Positions 26,867 through 36,175 of a DNA stretch of 64,000 bases are shown here, in pieces. Within the stretch, counting starts at the first letter, position 1. Each line of letters opens with the position of its first letter. The DNA is from Flavobacterium ginsengisoli. Lineage in GTDB: Bacteria > Bacteroidota > Bacteroidia > Flavobacteriales > Flavobacteriaceae. The notes below the pieces were generated by a model. It saw nothing but the letters and a program-made list of their open reading frames with translations, was not told where the DNA came from and did not search any database. The stretch is from contig NZ_CP121110.1 in NCBI RefSeq assembly GCF_029625315.1, positions 3,419,001-3,483,000 of the forward strand, in the 5' to 3' direction. The translations under genes and the position numbers were made by a program.

Positions 26867-26898
26867 ACTCCAAATCTCAATATTTTGTATTTTTTATG

Positions 26899-26946
26899 GT
26901 ACTCTATAATTTAGTACACTATAAAATAGAATTTTTAATATATTTG
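26899..26946 (+). promoter_or_regulatory. Direct-repeat operator and promoter for the membrane/lipoprotein pair
   Basis: GTACTCTATAA (26899-26909) and GTACACTATAA (26914-26924) are direct repeats with 15-bp spacing, a fit for XRE dimers. TATATTTG (26939-26946) is a perfect -7 element about 33 bp before the 26979 gene. Confidence 0.55.
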
Positions 26947-26978
26947 CTTGAATTTTAACACATCTTAAAAACCAAAAA

Positions 26979-27350
26979 ATGAACAATCCATTAAAAATTA
27001 TCGTGAGAGTTTCCGCTATCGTTTTTGCACTTCTCTGCTTTGCGGGCTACATGTTCAGTCTTCGTGTCCACAATGAATACGTAAAAGAGCATCCAAAAAC
27101 AAAAAGCCTAGAAGACCTGAAAGCATGGGCGCAGACAGAAATCATTCAAGACTACTGCAAAAGATACTCTTATGTACAAACCATCAACAATGAAACAAGC
27201 CACCAGCGTGAGCTGAGCCGTGTCGATAACAGTAGGTATCTGTATGTACCGCAATTGGTTCGAAATGTCATTGAGGATAATGATTTGCCTGATAGCTATG
27301 CGGACGAATTGTTCCACTACGTTGATAAGGAAATAGATAAATGCCGATAA
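26979..27350 (+). CDS. Single-pass membrane protein, hypothetical
   Basis: This 123-aa protein has one hydrophobic segment at about residues 7-28, with a charged C-terminal domain outside the membrane. That domain is rich in aromatic and charged residues (YCKRYSYVQTINNE, DKEIDKC). No family recognised. It starts 33 bp after the promoter element and precedes a lipoprotein gene on the same strand with 35 bp between them, so the two are probably coexpressed cell-surface cargo of the element. Confidence 0.6.
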   Translation: MNNPLKIIVRVSAIVFALLCFAGYMFSLRVHNEYVKEHPKTKSLEDLKAWAQTEIIQDYCKRYSYVQTINNETSHQRELSRVDNSRYLYVPQLVRNVIEDNDLPDSYADELFHYVDKEIDKCR

Positions 27351-27385
27351 AATAAGAAATCACTTAATCCAACTAAATTAAAAAA

Positions 27386-27997
27386 ATGAAAAAAATTGTA
27401 CTTATTGCATTGTTAAGCGTCTTATTCACGAACTGCCAGTCTGATGACTCCGAACAGGAAAATGCTGACAATTCAAAATCATCCATCAGCTTCACATTGA
27501 ACGATAAAACACAGTATGTGACCGCTACTGATGTTTCTGGTTCTGCAATTGACGTTACATGGTCGAAAAGTGAGCCAACTGCCAACACTGAGAACGAATA
27601 CAGCATTTACGGCAGTTTCATCATCAAAAATCCAGCATCGAATGACAACCGTGATTCTGGAGACATGTATTTTCAAATCGTAACTTCTGATGCTAAGCTG
27701 ACTGCGGGAAAAACATACGACATTTCGTTTAGCTATCTCAACTCTGGCGTAAATGGCATTCCTCTGGCTTATGACCCAGCGGTCTGCTACACCAGTACTG
27801 ATTTGTTTCAAGGCAGTTATACGGCAGGTAAAATTAAGATAACCAGCTTTGACGGAACAACTCTGAAAGCTGAATTTTCAATTGAGAATCTTACAAACAA
27901 AAATCCTTACTCAGATTTTGGCTATTGCAATGGAATTAAAATAGTTGAAAAATCATTTACTATTACACGAGGCTCTTTAATAGCAATGCCTGAATAA
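27386..27997 (+). CDS. Secreted lipoprotein, hypothetical
   Basis: This 203-aa protein starts with a lipoprotein signal, hydrophobic then TNCQSDD (lipidated Cys at about residue 17), and an acidic Asp/Asn-rich linker. The body has beta-strand character (KTYDISFSYLNSG, GSFIIKNPASN). No domain recognised. It lies downstream of the single-pass membrane gene and is closed by a terminator hairpin with a T-run. Confidence 0.6.
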   Translation: MKKIVLIALLSVLFTNCQSDDSEQENADNSKSSISFTLNDKTQYVTATDVSGSAIDVTWSKSEPTANTENEYSIYGSFIIKNPASNDNRDSGDMYFQIVTSDAKLTAGKTYDISFSYLNSGVNGIPLAYDPAVCYTSTDLFQGSYTAGKIKITSFDGTTLKAEFSIENLTNKNPYSDFGYCNGIKIVEKSFTITRGSLIAMPE

Positions 27998-28002
27998 AAT
28001 TT

Positions 28003-28030
28003 AAAAGAGAGATTTATTCTCTCTTTTTTG
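28003..28030 (+). terminator. Terminator after the lipoprotein gene
   Basis: A perfect 10-bp stem AAAAGAGAGA/TCTCTCTTTT with loop TTTAT is followed by TT, 5 bp after the stop. Confidence 0.7.
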
Positions 28031-28106
28031 TTTATAGGCCACAGAGTCTTTTTTATAATTAATGTTTTACAATTTATTTATAATTAAAAGATAACCAGAT
28101 TATAAT

Positions 28107-28114
28107 TATATTTG
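28107..28114 (+). promoter_or_regulatory. -7 promoter element upstream of the two-gene module
   Basis: TATATTTG fits TAnnTTTG, 54 bp before the ATG at 28169. A -33 partner is not clear. Confidence 0.4.
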
Positions 28115-28168
28115 GATTACGAACAAGTCAAATAAAGTCTCTAACTTTAGATTGTCAGAAATATTGTC

Positions 28169-28738
28169 ATGAGTAAAATAAACCAAATAATAATAGAAAA
28201 ATTTGATTTTTTTAACGACCTAGTCAGTAAGGAAAAAATTATTTTAGACGACGAAATAAGTTTAAAACCCAAAGTAAATAACATTTACTGGTCTACTGGC
28301 GAATCCAAAACCAAACATTCAACTATCAATGAGGAAATCATTTTCATGGTAGAACAAAGCAAAAGAGACAATAAATATGGAATAAAATTGAGGTGTGAAA
28401 ATTTCCTAAAACAGCCTTTTTTTAGATTTGATTCTGACGGTCCAGCGCATCGGAATGATGATGTTAACATTCCATTACATGAACAATCAATAAAAACGCC
28501 ACATTTTAATTCTTTTAATGAAGCAGGAAAATCAATAGCATATCATAACCATGTTCTCAAAGATGAAAATCAAGCGAAGATAATTGCTAACGATATTAAT
28601 TTCGGTATATCATTGTTTTGTCAGGAGACAGATTCAAAGTTAAAAAATAGTAATTTCCCTACTATTGCACCACTAATCCCCGAACTAGAGTTTTCAGAAA
28701 CTAATAATATTGATTTTGATAATATTAATTTTGAATAA
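28169..28738 (+). CDS. Unassigned protein, gene A of a two-gene module
   Basis: This 189-aa protein has a His/Arg-rich core. Residues about 85-130 contain FRFDSDGPAHRNDD, then HEQSIKTPHFNSFN and YHNHVLKDE. The spaced HRN and HxH pattern resembles what I recall of DUF6978-like proteins, but I cannot confirm it. No signal or membrane segment. It is separated by only 3 bp from the next gene, so they are translationally coupled. Placement in mobile-element cargo suggests a toxin-antitoxin or defence role, without direct proof. Confidence 0.4.
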   Translation: MSKINQIIIEKFDFFNDLVSKEKIILDDEISLKPKVNNIYWSTGESKTKHSTINEEIIFMVEQSKRDNKYGIKLRCENFLKQPFFRFDSDGPAHRNDDVNIPLHEQSIKTPHFNSFNEAGKSIAYHNHVLKDENQAKIIANDINFGISLFCQETDSKLKNSNFPTIAPLIPELEFSETNNIDFDNINFE

Positions 28739-28741
28739 GTA

Positions 28742-29554
28742 ATGGATAATCAAATTGTAATTGAGCAAATAAAAAAATCCTTTTGTAGCTTAACTAGTTT
28801 CAAAGAAAGAGCAAACGCTTTAGAAATTGTTACCGCTTTTTCGACTCTGAACAATAAGTTTGTATCTGTTTTTGTCACTGTAACAAACCAAAAAATTGTT
28901 GTTACCGACCATGGTTGGATAGACCAAAATTATTATGAAACTCCTTATTTCGAGGAATCCGAAGTTTTGATAAAACGCATTACTTCCTCTTATTCTGAAA
29001 ACTACAAGATAAAATCGACATTGGATAAATCTGGAGTTGAATATTATTATAAAATTTGTTCAAAAATAGAAGAAATCCCAAGTGCTGTATTTGACTTAGC
29101 AAATTTTATTGTAGGAGCTGTGAATGCTCTTTGCATTCAGTTTAAAGATGAAAAAGAAGAAAAAGAAAGAGAGACTTTTAGAAGTGATGTAAATACCTTT
29201 TTCAAAATTCATTATGCTAAAGATGTTAGATTTAGACAACCATTAGATGATTACAAAAACATAAAGTTTAACGCAATTGTTAGTAGTAATTCTAAGATAA
29301 ATCTAATAATGTACGCGACAGGTTCTTCACAATATTATTTTGAAAATGATTTGAGAAAATCAATAGTGAATTTTGAAATAGCGCAAAAATCTAAATATGA
29401 TACTTATATTAAAGAAAAAATCACGATAATAAATGATGAATCTGATGGTTATTCTCCGATAAAATCTTCGTCTATTTTTCAGCTTTTAAACGAAAAAACA
29501 ACTCGAGAACCGATAAAATGGTCCGAAAGAGAAAAAATTTTAGAACACATATAA
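28742..29554 (+). CDS. Unassigned protein, gene B of a two-gene module (DUF1828-like N-terminus)
   Basis: This 270-aa protein has an N-terminal 60 residues with FSTLNNKFVSVFVTV followed by QKIVVTDHGWID. Proteins with DUF1828 share a TPF ... LTDDG pattern of this type, so a distant relation is possible. The remainder is acidic and helical (about 120-150 with EEKERETFRSDV). No catalytic motif is clear. Paired with gene A, it may be the partner that neutralises or activates it. Confidence 0.4.
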   Translation: MDNQIVIEQIKKSFCSLTSFKERANALEIVTAFSTLNNKFVSVFVTVTNQKIVVTDHGWIDQNYYETPYFEESEVLIKRITSSYSENYKIKSTLDKSGVEYYYKICSKIEEIPSAVFDLANFIVGAVNALCIQFKDEKEEKERETFRSDVNTFFKIHYAKDVRFRQPLDDYKNIKFNAIVSSNSKINLIMYATGSSQYYFENDLRKSIVNFEIAQKSKYDTYIKEKITIINDESDGYSPIKSSSIFQLLNEKTTREPIKWSEREKILEHI

Positions 29555-29617
29555 ATAATAAGTAACAGGCTTTTTTAGAAATTTGCTTAATCTGCTAAAG
29601 TGATAAATAAAAAGCAA

Positions 29618-30130
29618 CTAATTATCTTTTTCATCATTTTCTTTCTGTAAATCCATTACTTTTCCTAAAATCAGTAAGCATCTTGTAATTGTAAAAATTA
29701 TTATAGTAAATCCAAAAATATTAAAATAAAAAACATCTGTTTTTAAAGATTCTGGAAAGAATATCTTTATTGTAAAGCCTATAATGGCTACTACAATCAG
29801 CGATTTAATACAATTTTTTAGATGTCTAACAGTTTCATGATATAATCCCGTAACAAAAAAAAGGTCAAATAAAGGTTCTTTACTATCAACTTCTATCTTT
29901 GTGATTTTTGAGCCACCTTTGAAGGTTATCAATACAGTCAAAAGAGTTAATATAAAACCAGACATTGTCAAGCTAATATTTGTAACATCTGTTATTATTG
30001 TAATAGAATCACTTGCTTGAGGTTTTAAAATTATTTTTTTATAAACCAAAACAAAACCCAATACAGATAACAGTAATGCAATGAGAAAATCCCAAAATAG
30101 TGGACGCTTAAAATAGGTGTCTAAAATCAT
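29618..30130 (-). CDS. Four-helix membrane protein, partner of the 322-aa gene
   Basis: This 170-aa protein has four predicted membrane segments, at about residues 12-30, 51-69, 108-124 and 134-153. The start (ATG at 30130) overlaps the stop of the upstream 322-aa gene by 4 bp, so both are translated together. Short membrane proteins of four helices paired with a soluble sensor are typical of anti-phage systems such as Kiwa and Olokun, but nothing here identifies a particular one. Could also be a channel or transport accessory. Confidence 0.5.
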   Translation of the reverse strand: MILDTYFKRPLFWDFLIALLLSVLGFVLVYKKIILKPQASDSITIITDVTNISLTMSGFILTLLTVLITFKGGSKITKIEVDSKEPLFDLFFVTGLYHETVRHLKNCIKSLIVVAIIGFTIKIFFPESLKTDVFYFNIFGFTIIIFTITRCLLILGKVMDLQKENDEKDN

Positions 30131-31095
30131 AATGTAGCCATTAAAGCATTAAAATCTTCTTCAATTAAAGAATACCAATCTTTCGACTTTGTAATTTTTT
30201 TCAAGTCAACAGGAATCACAAATTCACGTTTACTATTTAACAAATTAAAAACTTCCTCAACTCCTTCTTTATCTTCATATTTTACGACAAATGCATCAAA
30301 TGCATCAATATTGAATGAACGTCCTTTAAATCTTTGTAGCATTTCCATAAACATCTTATTAGCTTCTTTATTCAATTCCGTACTTTTAATTCCTTTGCCT
30401 GGTGTTTGAAAGAAGGTTTCAATTTTAATATACTTTGGCTTTAAAGTATTAGCGATATTGTTCATACCGCTAAAATATCTTCCTTGTATATCCGCATCAA
30501 GTTGAGGTAGATTTTTTGGCTGAACTTTAATATCCATGTTTAATACGTTTTTCATATTGTTTAAAGCTTTATCTATTGAAACATCCATAAATAAGTTTAC
30601 TTCAGTTGCTTTACTCTGCTTAAGAACTTTATGCGCAACATTTCTAAAATAATACTCAATATCTGATAAACGTGGACCAAAATGCTGATATTCTATACAT
30701 ATGACAGAAAATCCTTTACTATAATCTATAAAAAAATGTGTTTCTTCGGCAATACTCCCAAGAACATTCATAGATACTAATTTAAATTGCTCTTTTGGCT
30801 TCAATAGTGGTTCTCTTCCACTTCTTAACAATGCCATTGAGCATCTAATTCTCCTATCCTTAGGAATAAAAACAGCTCTATTCATAAAAAGCTCTCTCAT
30901 ACTATTAGGTCTGCCTTCATGTCTGTCAATAAGATGTCCCTCTCTATCCTCTTGAAGTTTTCTTGATATATATGTAATGACATTTCTCATAATGTCGTTA
31001 CTATCAAGTTTATCTTTTAGATGATTTAGAGGCGTAAATTTTAAAGAAAAATATTGAAACTTGACTTCTGTAAGATTATCTTGAGTACCTTTCAT
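30127..31095 (-). CDS. Unassigned soluble protein paired with a membrane gene
   Basis: This 322-aa protein has no signal peptide. It opens with FQYFSLKFTPL and has a central block SIAEETHFFIDYS, then EYQHFGPRLSDIEYYF around residues 110-145. This SIAEETHFFID...GPR pattern matches what I remember of phage-defence-associated DUF proteins (DUF6731/DUF4868-like) but I cannot check it. It is the first gene of a two-gene operon with the four-helix membrane protein. No catalytic motif is certain. Best regarded as candidate defence sensor or effector. Confidence 0.45.
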   Translation of the reverse strand: MKGTQDNLTEVKFQYFSLKFTPLNHLKDKLDSNDIMRNVITYISRKLQEDREGHLIDRHEGRPNSMRELFMNRAVFIPKDRRIRCSMALLRSGREPLLKPKEQFKLVSMNVLGSIAEETHFFIDYSKGFSVICIEYQHFGPRLSDIEYYFRNVAHKVLKQSKATEVNLFMDVSIDKALNNMKNVLNMDIKVQPKNLPQLDADIQGRYFSGMNNIANTLKPKYIKIETFFQTPGKGIKSTELNKEANKMFMEMLQRFKGRSFNIDAFDAFVVKYEDKEGVEEVFNLLNSKREFVIPVDLKKITKSKDWYSLIEEDFNALMATL

Positions 31096-31399
31096 TTGAA
31101 TATAATAGCTTTTTTTAGATTACTTTACATTACAAATAAAATCATTTTTTGTGAGATTTTTAATTCTTTAACTATTAAAGATAATAAGTTTGTTTTGACC
31201 TAAATAAAATTAAAAAGTAAAGTAAACTTCTTCCTTTTATTAAGTTAATCTTATCTCTGTAATTGCCTATATGCATAAGATAATTTCTTTAAATCTTCAA
31301 CAAACAAATTCGACAATTCAACCGTAAATGGTACTTAAAAACCTCTTCTTAACGGAAGAGGTTTTTTTATTACCTTATTTCAAAACAACACTCCTGTGT
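31096..31399. other. Junction region at the right side of the element
   Basis: About 300 bp of AT-rich DNA without a gene. A strong terminator lies at 31337-31368. The sequence TTCGAC...GGTACTT near 31313-31337 partly recalls the tRNA-Leu 3' side, which is the only hint of an attachment site I can see. Confidence 0.35.
31337..31368. terminator. Bidirectional terminator
   Basis: Stem AACCTCTTC/GAAGAGGTT with loop TTAACG is followed by TTTTTT on the plus strand. It may be the original terminator downstream of tRNA-Leu before insertion of the element. Confidence 0.75.
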
Positions 31400-31540
31400 C
31401 TAATCCTTTGGTTTATGGATATGAGGTTTTAAAATTGGATGTTTTGGTTGATTTGGAGGAGTGACCCTTCTTCTTTCATCTGGTGTCCCGTCTGGTGTTT
31501 TAGGTTTTGGGCCTGGTTTAATTGCTTGAATTGCTTCCAT
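31400..31540 (-). CDS. Tiny proline/lysine-rich peptide (46 aa)
   Basis: From an ATG at 31540 a 46-codon frame ends at TAG (31400-31402). It is rich in Pro and Lys (PGPKPKTPDGTPDERRRV, PILKPHIHKPKD) and has no signal. The regular Pro pattern is unlikely in random AT-rich DNA. Function unknown; it could be a short secreted or intrinsically disordered peptide. It lies just outside the element. Confidence 0.5.
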   Translation of the reverse strand: MEAIQAIKPGPKPKTPDGTPDERRRVTPPNQPKHPILKPHIHKPKD

Positions 31541-31655
31541 AATTTAATTGTTTTAAAGTTAAAAAATCTTTCGTCGAGATTTAATAAATCTCTAAAGCAA
31601 ATAACCCGAATAGTCCCTTTAGAATATTACGGAAAACCATATTGATTTTTATTTT

Positions 31656-32126
31656 TTAAATTGCTTTACAACTCGCCTCATGCAAAACAGGAAAATTGCA
31701 TGAATTAGCAATAAAACATAGTTGGTTTGCTTTTTTATGAAGTTCTAAAGCCAATTCTATTTTATATGAGTTTCCAATCGTAACATTTGGATTCAATCTA
31801 ACTTCTGTAAAACTCCCGCTTCCATCTTGATTTACTTCTAAAGTTGCTTCAGCATTATCTGAATATTCTAAAACTTCTATTCCGTTTTGGGAGCAGACAT
31901 ATAAGTATGACATCATGTGACAAGAAACTAAACTGCTCAATAATAAATCTTCTGGATTATATAATACTGGATCGCCTTTGAAGGCTTTTGCGACTGAAAT
32001 ATCTAAAACGGGTTTTCCTTCAATTTGAATTTGATGGTTTTTGGTGTAAATTTTTGAAGTTGTATTTTCTGAACTTTTGTTTGAAATCCAATTTAATGAT
32101 GCTTTAAATAGATGTTTATATGCCAT
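31656..32126 (-). CDS. OsmC family peroxiredoxin
   Basis: This 156-aa protein detoxifies organic hydroperoxides using two cysteines. The peroxidatic Cys is in LLLSSLVSCHMMSYL near residue 70 and the resolving Cys in LCFIANSCNFPVLHEA near the C-terminus. The N-terminal KNHQIQIEGKPVLDISVAKAFKG is a usual OsmC start. It is a single gene; promoter not defined. Family assignment is clear, the exact subclass (OsmC or Ohr) is less so. Confidence 0.88.
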   Translation of the reverse strand: MAYKHLFKASLNWISNKSSENTTSKIYTKNHQIQIEGKPVLDISVAKAFKGDPVLYNPEDLLLSSLVSCHMMSYLYVCSQNGIEVLEYSDNAEATLEVNQDGSGSFTEVRLNPNVTIGNSYKIELALELHKKANQLCFIANSCNFPVLHEASCKAI

Positions 32127-32168
32127 TTTTTTACTTTTTTACCATTGCAGAATATGCCTTAGTATGTT

Positions 32169-35100
32169 TTACCTCTTTAAACTAAAATGCCCCTTAAAGA
32201 TTCTTCCGTCTTCTAGTTGAATTGAATACCAATAATCTGCCGAAGGCATTTGCTGTCCTAAATATGTTCCGTCCCAACCTTCTCCTATTGGATTAATTTG
32301 TTTTATAAATTTACCATAGCGATCAAAAATTTGTACACTAGTCTTTGAGGTGAATATAGGATTTATTCCTTTTAAATTCCATGTATCATTATACCCGTCT
32401 TGATTGGGAGTAAAATAATTAGGAATTCCTAAAATTGCAACTTCTTGTGCAACAACACCGCAACCATTTAAGTCTTTAACAAAAACATTGTGTATTCCTG
32501 CAGGCACATTTGTAAATATATTGCTTGTTTGATAATCACCATTTTTATCATCCAAAGAAAAAACATAATCGCCAGCACCAGTAGCCAAAACTGTTATCGC
32601 ATTATCTGAAGACATATCGACAACTTCTATTTCTAATGTTGCTTTATCAGATGCATTTACTGTAATGGTTCTTGTTGCAGAACACCCTTCGTTATCAAGC
32701 ACTTCTACTTTATAAATTCCTTTTTTATTTACAGTCAAATCATAATTGTTTTCTCTTTCAATTAAATTACCATTAAATGTCCAGCTATAGCTATAATTTC
32801 CTTTTTGAGTTTCATCTAATAAACCTGCATTGATAATTTTTGTAAAAGTTGGCAGATCACTGCACACCAGCTCCTCTCCTTCTAATTTAATAACCGGTTT
32901 TGGTCGTACAATAAACGGAATAATTGTACTGGCAATACAAGAAGAATTTAAAGGATTGCTAACTTCAACCTTTATATTTTGAGAAGAAGTAATAAAAGGG
33001 TTGGGCAACGGACTCGGCAATTCAATATTATTACCATCTGAATATTTTACAATCATTCCGGTTTGTCCTCCAAGAATTGTATTTTGAAAATCAGAAGTGT
33101 CAAACGCGTATTTTCCGTCTTGCAGAGCTGGATCTACTTCATCATCACAAACAGTAGTTAAGGATGCGTCAATAGGAAAAGCTTGAGGCAAGTCATCAAC
33201 GATAAACTTCAAGGTACTTGCAAAAGAACAAGATGGTAAATTATTATTGCTAACAACAACACTTATTGTTTGTGTCGATGTTATAAAAGGATTTGGCAAC
33301 GGACTTGATAACTCATTATTATTTTGATCAAAATACGAAACCGTAACATTGTTTAAACCATTCAATAAATTGTTTTCAATTGCTGATGTATCAAAGGCAT
33401 ATAATCCGTCATGATCATCGTCACAATGAATTTGCTCCATTGGTTGTATTAATGGAATTGGTTCAACCGTAAGGGTAATGCAATTTTCTAACCCTAAACA
33501 GTCATTACTTAATTTATTATCTACACGTACATAAATATCTTGAGTATTTGGAGATCCTGTATTTCTATAATTTGAGATGTCTAAAATATTATTTTTCTCT
33601 GCAAGTGCATCCGATAAATTTGTATAAAACGTAATATCTAACTGCTGTCCTGCTGGAAATATATTTTGAATTTGATTGGTTACGTCACTAAAATCAAAAG
33701 ATGCAATTCCGTCTGTATTTGTGCCTAAAATTGCATCATCACATTGCACAAAGCTTTTTCTAAAAGATTTCGGTATTTGAGTTGTAGATACGATAAGATT
33801 TAATTGTGCGGTTCTGTAACATCCATTTTTATTGGTTACACGAACAAATACTCTGTCGACACTAGCAACCTGATTAATATAATTTGTTGTATTCAAAATA
33901 GGATTAGTACTATTTTGTGCATCTTGGGCAGTTTTAAAAAAAGAAATATCTTCATTGTTTACATTGGAAGTTATTTTACTGATGGATTCTTCTAAATTAA
34001 AAGCACTAAAACCATCAATATTATCATCACATTGCTTTAAATCAATTGCATTATTGATATCTGGCAAAACCAAAACTTCAATTTTGAATGAAGTAACCGC
34101 TACACAATTGGGATTATCTTTATTAACCAATTTGACAAAAATAGTTTCTTTTAAGTTTGTGTTTTGATAATTTTCTGGAGTAAGAATAGGCTGTGTTAAG
34201 GTTTCATCTTTATAATAGGATAAGAGAAATTGCATCGCTGACTGCCCGTTTAAAATAGCCGTAGCTCTTTGAGTCAAATCAAAAATAACTTTACCATCAT
34301 TGTCACTTCCAAAACTTGAATTATCGCATGAAACTAAATCCTGAATTGCTGTGGATAAATTAGGAAATGGCGTGTCAAATACATCAATTTTAAAAGTTGT
34401 GATGCTTTTACATTCTGTATTGTTTTTATTTGAAACTTCGGCAGTTATAGTTTCCTCCTGATAAGAAACCGAATTAATGTAATTTTCAGGTGAATCAATT
34501 ATTTTATTATTAGAAAAATAATTTACTATAAACAAATCAGGATCTTGTCCATTTAATATAGCTTTGTTCTGCGCAGTTAAGTCAAAAGAATACAATCCAT
34601 CATTATCGTTGTCGCAAACTAATACGTTTTGAGGTTGGGTTGCTATAGGTATTTGTGAAATATGCACCTCTTTTTTCCTTTTGAGATTTTTTCCAAGTGC
34701 ACTTGTAGCAGATACAGAGACAATATATTTTCCTGCTGAAGTATATGTATGAGAAGGATTTTTATCTGTGCTTGTAGTCCCATCACCAAAATCCCAAACT
34801 ATAGACACAAGGTTTTGACTGCCTGTTAATGAAAACGAGGTGTTTTCTCCCAAACAATTATTCTTTGTTTTTATTGAAAAATCAAGTACTGACCTTACAA
34901 ACTGTGGGAGATCTGCATTGGTTTCTCCAAAGATATTAAGAGCTGCAGGATTATAATTGCAACTAGGCCCCAGGTTATCAGGATCATTAATAACACCTAA
35001 GGCATAAGAATTGGTAAATGAAAGATATATTTTGCCATCAGGAGCATATTGCAAGGACGACATAGAACCGTAAAATCCCATATTGTGACCGCTACCTATA

Positions 35101-35981
35101 ATTTTTTCAGTAGACTGAATATTTGAAGCCGTTAAATCGTATTGAATTAATTGATTTTTATATATATCAGATCTGGTTGTATATAAAACATCTCCTGAAG
35201 GAGAAAATTCAACTCCATAACAGTCATAATGATTATTTATAATCTGTGGATTAGATATTAGTCCGTTATTGACATCAAAGTCAAATAAAGTTGTTCCTGC
35301 ACCATAGGCTGCCATTGCAATTTTTGATCCATCTGGTGAAAACTTTAAATATCCTGAAAAAAACAAACCTCCATCATTTGCAGATTTAGAGCTACTTACT
35401 ATTGGATTAGTGATAATTCCCGCAGAAGTAATACTGTAAACATAAAATTTGTCATCAATTTCATTATGGAGAATAAACCAGTAATCGATATCATTTGGTT
35501 TTTTTATAGCCGCTATATTTCTGCAAGTACCAGTTGCAATTGGTACATTTTTATTGACAGTCACATCTCCTAATCCGCCATTTAAATTCATATCTACTTC
35601 TGTATATTTTGTAGACGAATTCATGTTTATATCTAATCCTGGACTTGTTATTATATAATAAATATTATTTGATCCTGGTTTGGGAATTATAATTGTTGAT
35701 TGGCCTATTACATAACTGCCTCCTAAATTGCTTCCGTTTGACATTTTATTATGAAGCTTGTCCCAAACAACCACTCCGTTAGTATAAAATAACAATTCTC
35801 CGTTTGCATTAGAAATACTCGAACATCCGCCATCTGCATACATTTGGCTGTCTTTTAAAGAAACTGGTAATACACCATTAAAATCAACCCCTGACAAATC
35901 TCCAAAATACCAAATGTTTGCCTCACCTTGTGCATAACAACCTAACGATAAAAAGAAAATTACGGATAATATTTTTAGCAT
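32169..35981 (-). CDS. T9SS type B secreted repeat protein
   Basis: Start set at 35981 (MLKILSVIFFLSLGCYAQ signal); an upstream ATG at 36014 adds unlikely residues. The 1270-aa protein has an N-terminal beta-propeller-like part (about 20-390), a PKD domain (about 400-450, WDFGDGT), then about seven ~80-aa repeats, each with CDDxxDGxxxFDLT-like sequence. A C-terminal gliding-motility domain (PNYFTPNQDGYNDTWNL, IFDRYGKFIKQ, WDGTYLGQQMPSADYWY) directs type B T9SS secretion to the surface. Likely adhesin or polysaccharide-binding. The frame is intact. Confidence 0.9.
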   Translation of the reverse strand: MLKILSVIFFLSLGCYAQGEANIWYFGDLSGVDFNGVLPVSLKDSQMYADGGCSSISNANGELLFYTNGVVVWDKLHNKMSNGSNLGGSYVIGQSTIIIPKPGSNNIYYIITSPGLDINMNSSTKYTEVDMNLNGGLGDVTVNKNVPIATGTCRNIAAIKKPNDIDYWFILHNEIDDKFYVYSITSAGIITNPIVSSSKSANDGGLFFSGYLKFSPDGSKIAMAAYGAGTTLFDFDVNNGLISNPQIINNHYDCYGVEFSPSGDVLYTTRSDIYKNQLIQYDLTASNIQSTEKIIGSGHNMGFYGSMSSLQYAPDGKIYLSFTNSYALGVINDPDNLGPSCNYNPAALNIFGETNADLPQFVRSVLDFSIKTKNNCLGENTSFSLTGSQNLVSIVWDFGDGTTSTDKNPSHTYTSAGKYIVSVSATSALGKNLKRKKEVHISQIPIATQPQNVLVCDNDNDGLYSFDLTAQNKAILNGQDPDLFIVNYFSNNKIIDSPENYINSVSYQEETITAEVSNKNNTECKSITTFKIDVFDTPFPNLSTAIQDLVSCDNSSFGSDNDGKVIFDLTQRATAILNGQSAMQFLLSYYKDETLTQPILTPENYQNTNLKETIFVKLVNKDNPNCVAVTSFKIEVLVLPDINNAIDLKQCDDNIDGFSAFNLEESISKITSNVNNEDISFFKTAQDAQNSTNPILNTTNYINQVASVDRVFVRVTNKNGCYRTAQLNLIVSTTQIPKSFRKSFVQCDDAILGTNTDGIASFDFSDVTNQIQNIFPAGQQLDITFYTNLSDALAEKNNILDISNYRNTGSPNTQDIYVRVDNKLSNDCLGLENCITLTVEPIPLIQPMEQIHCDDDHDGLYAFDTSAIENNLLNGLNNVTVSYFDQNNNELSSPLPNPFITSTQTISVVVSNNNLPSCSFASTLKFIVDDLPQAFPIDASLTTVCDDEVDPALQDGKYAFDTSDFQNTILGGQTGMIVKYSDGNNIELPSPLPNPFITSSQNIKVEVSNPLNSSCIASTIIPFIVRPKPVIKLEGEELVCSDLPTFTKIINAGLLDETQKGNYSYSWTFNGNLIERENNYDLTVNKKGIYKVEVLDNEGCSATRTITVNASDKATLEIEVVDMSSDNAITVLATGAGDYVFSLDDKNGDYQTSNIFTNVPAGIHNVFVKDLNGCGVVAQEVAILGIPNYFTPNQDGYNDTWNLKGINPIFTSKTSVQIFDRYGKFIKQINPIGEGWDGTYLGQQMPSADYWYSIQLEDGRIFKGHFSLKR

Positions 35982-36175
35982 AAATGATATAATAATTCGC
36001 GTAAAAATAAACATTTACACTAAAGAATATCAAATAATAATTCCTATTAAGATCTTCATTTTTTCTTAAAATTAGAACTAAACAATTCTTTTGAACAGAA
36101 ACCTTAAAAATAGTTTTTGTTTTATAATTTTCTGATAGATTTAAAAACCGTTGCTGTAAAATTTATTCCAGCAAA

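Larger units (their letters stand above)
20587..31340. mobile_element. Integrated element at tRNA-Leu (limits approximate)
   Basis: The stretch between tRNA-Leu and the small proline-rich peptide gene holds two recombinases, an XRE regulator, a polymerase-like protein and unassigned cargo, whereas both flanks are ordinary chromosome. The serine-recombinase frame runs through the tRNA terminator and antisense to the tRNA, as when insertion fuses an integrase gene end to its target. I could not find a convincing direct repeat at the right side; similarity is limited to a TTCGAC...GGTACTT pattern near 31313-31337. No conjugation genes are seen, so it would be mobilisable or a remnant. Confidence 0.55.
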
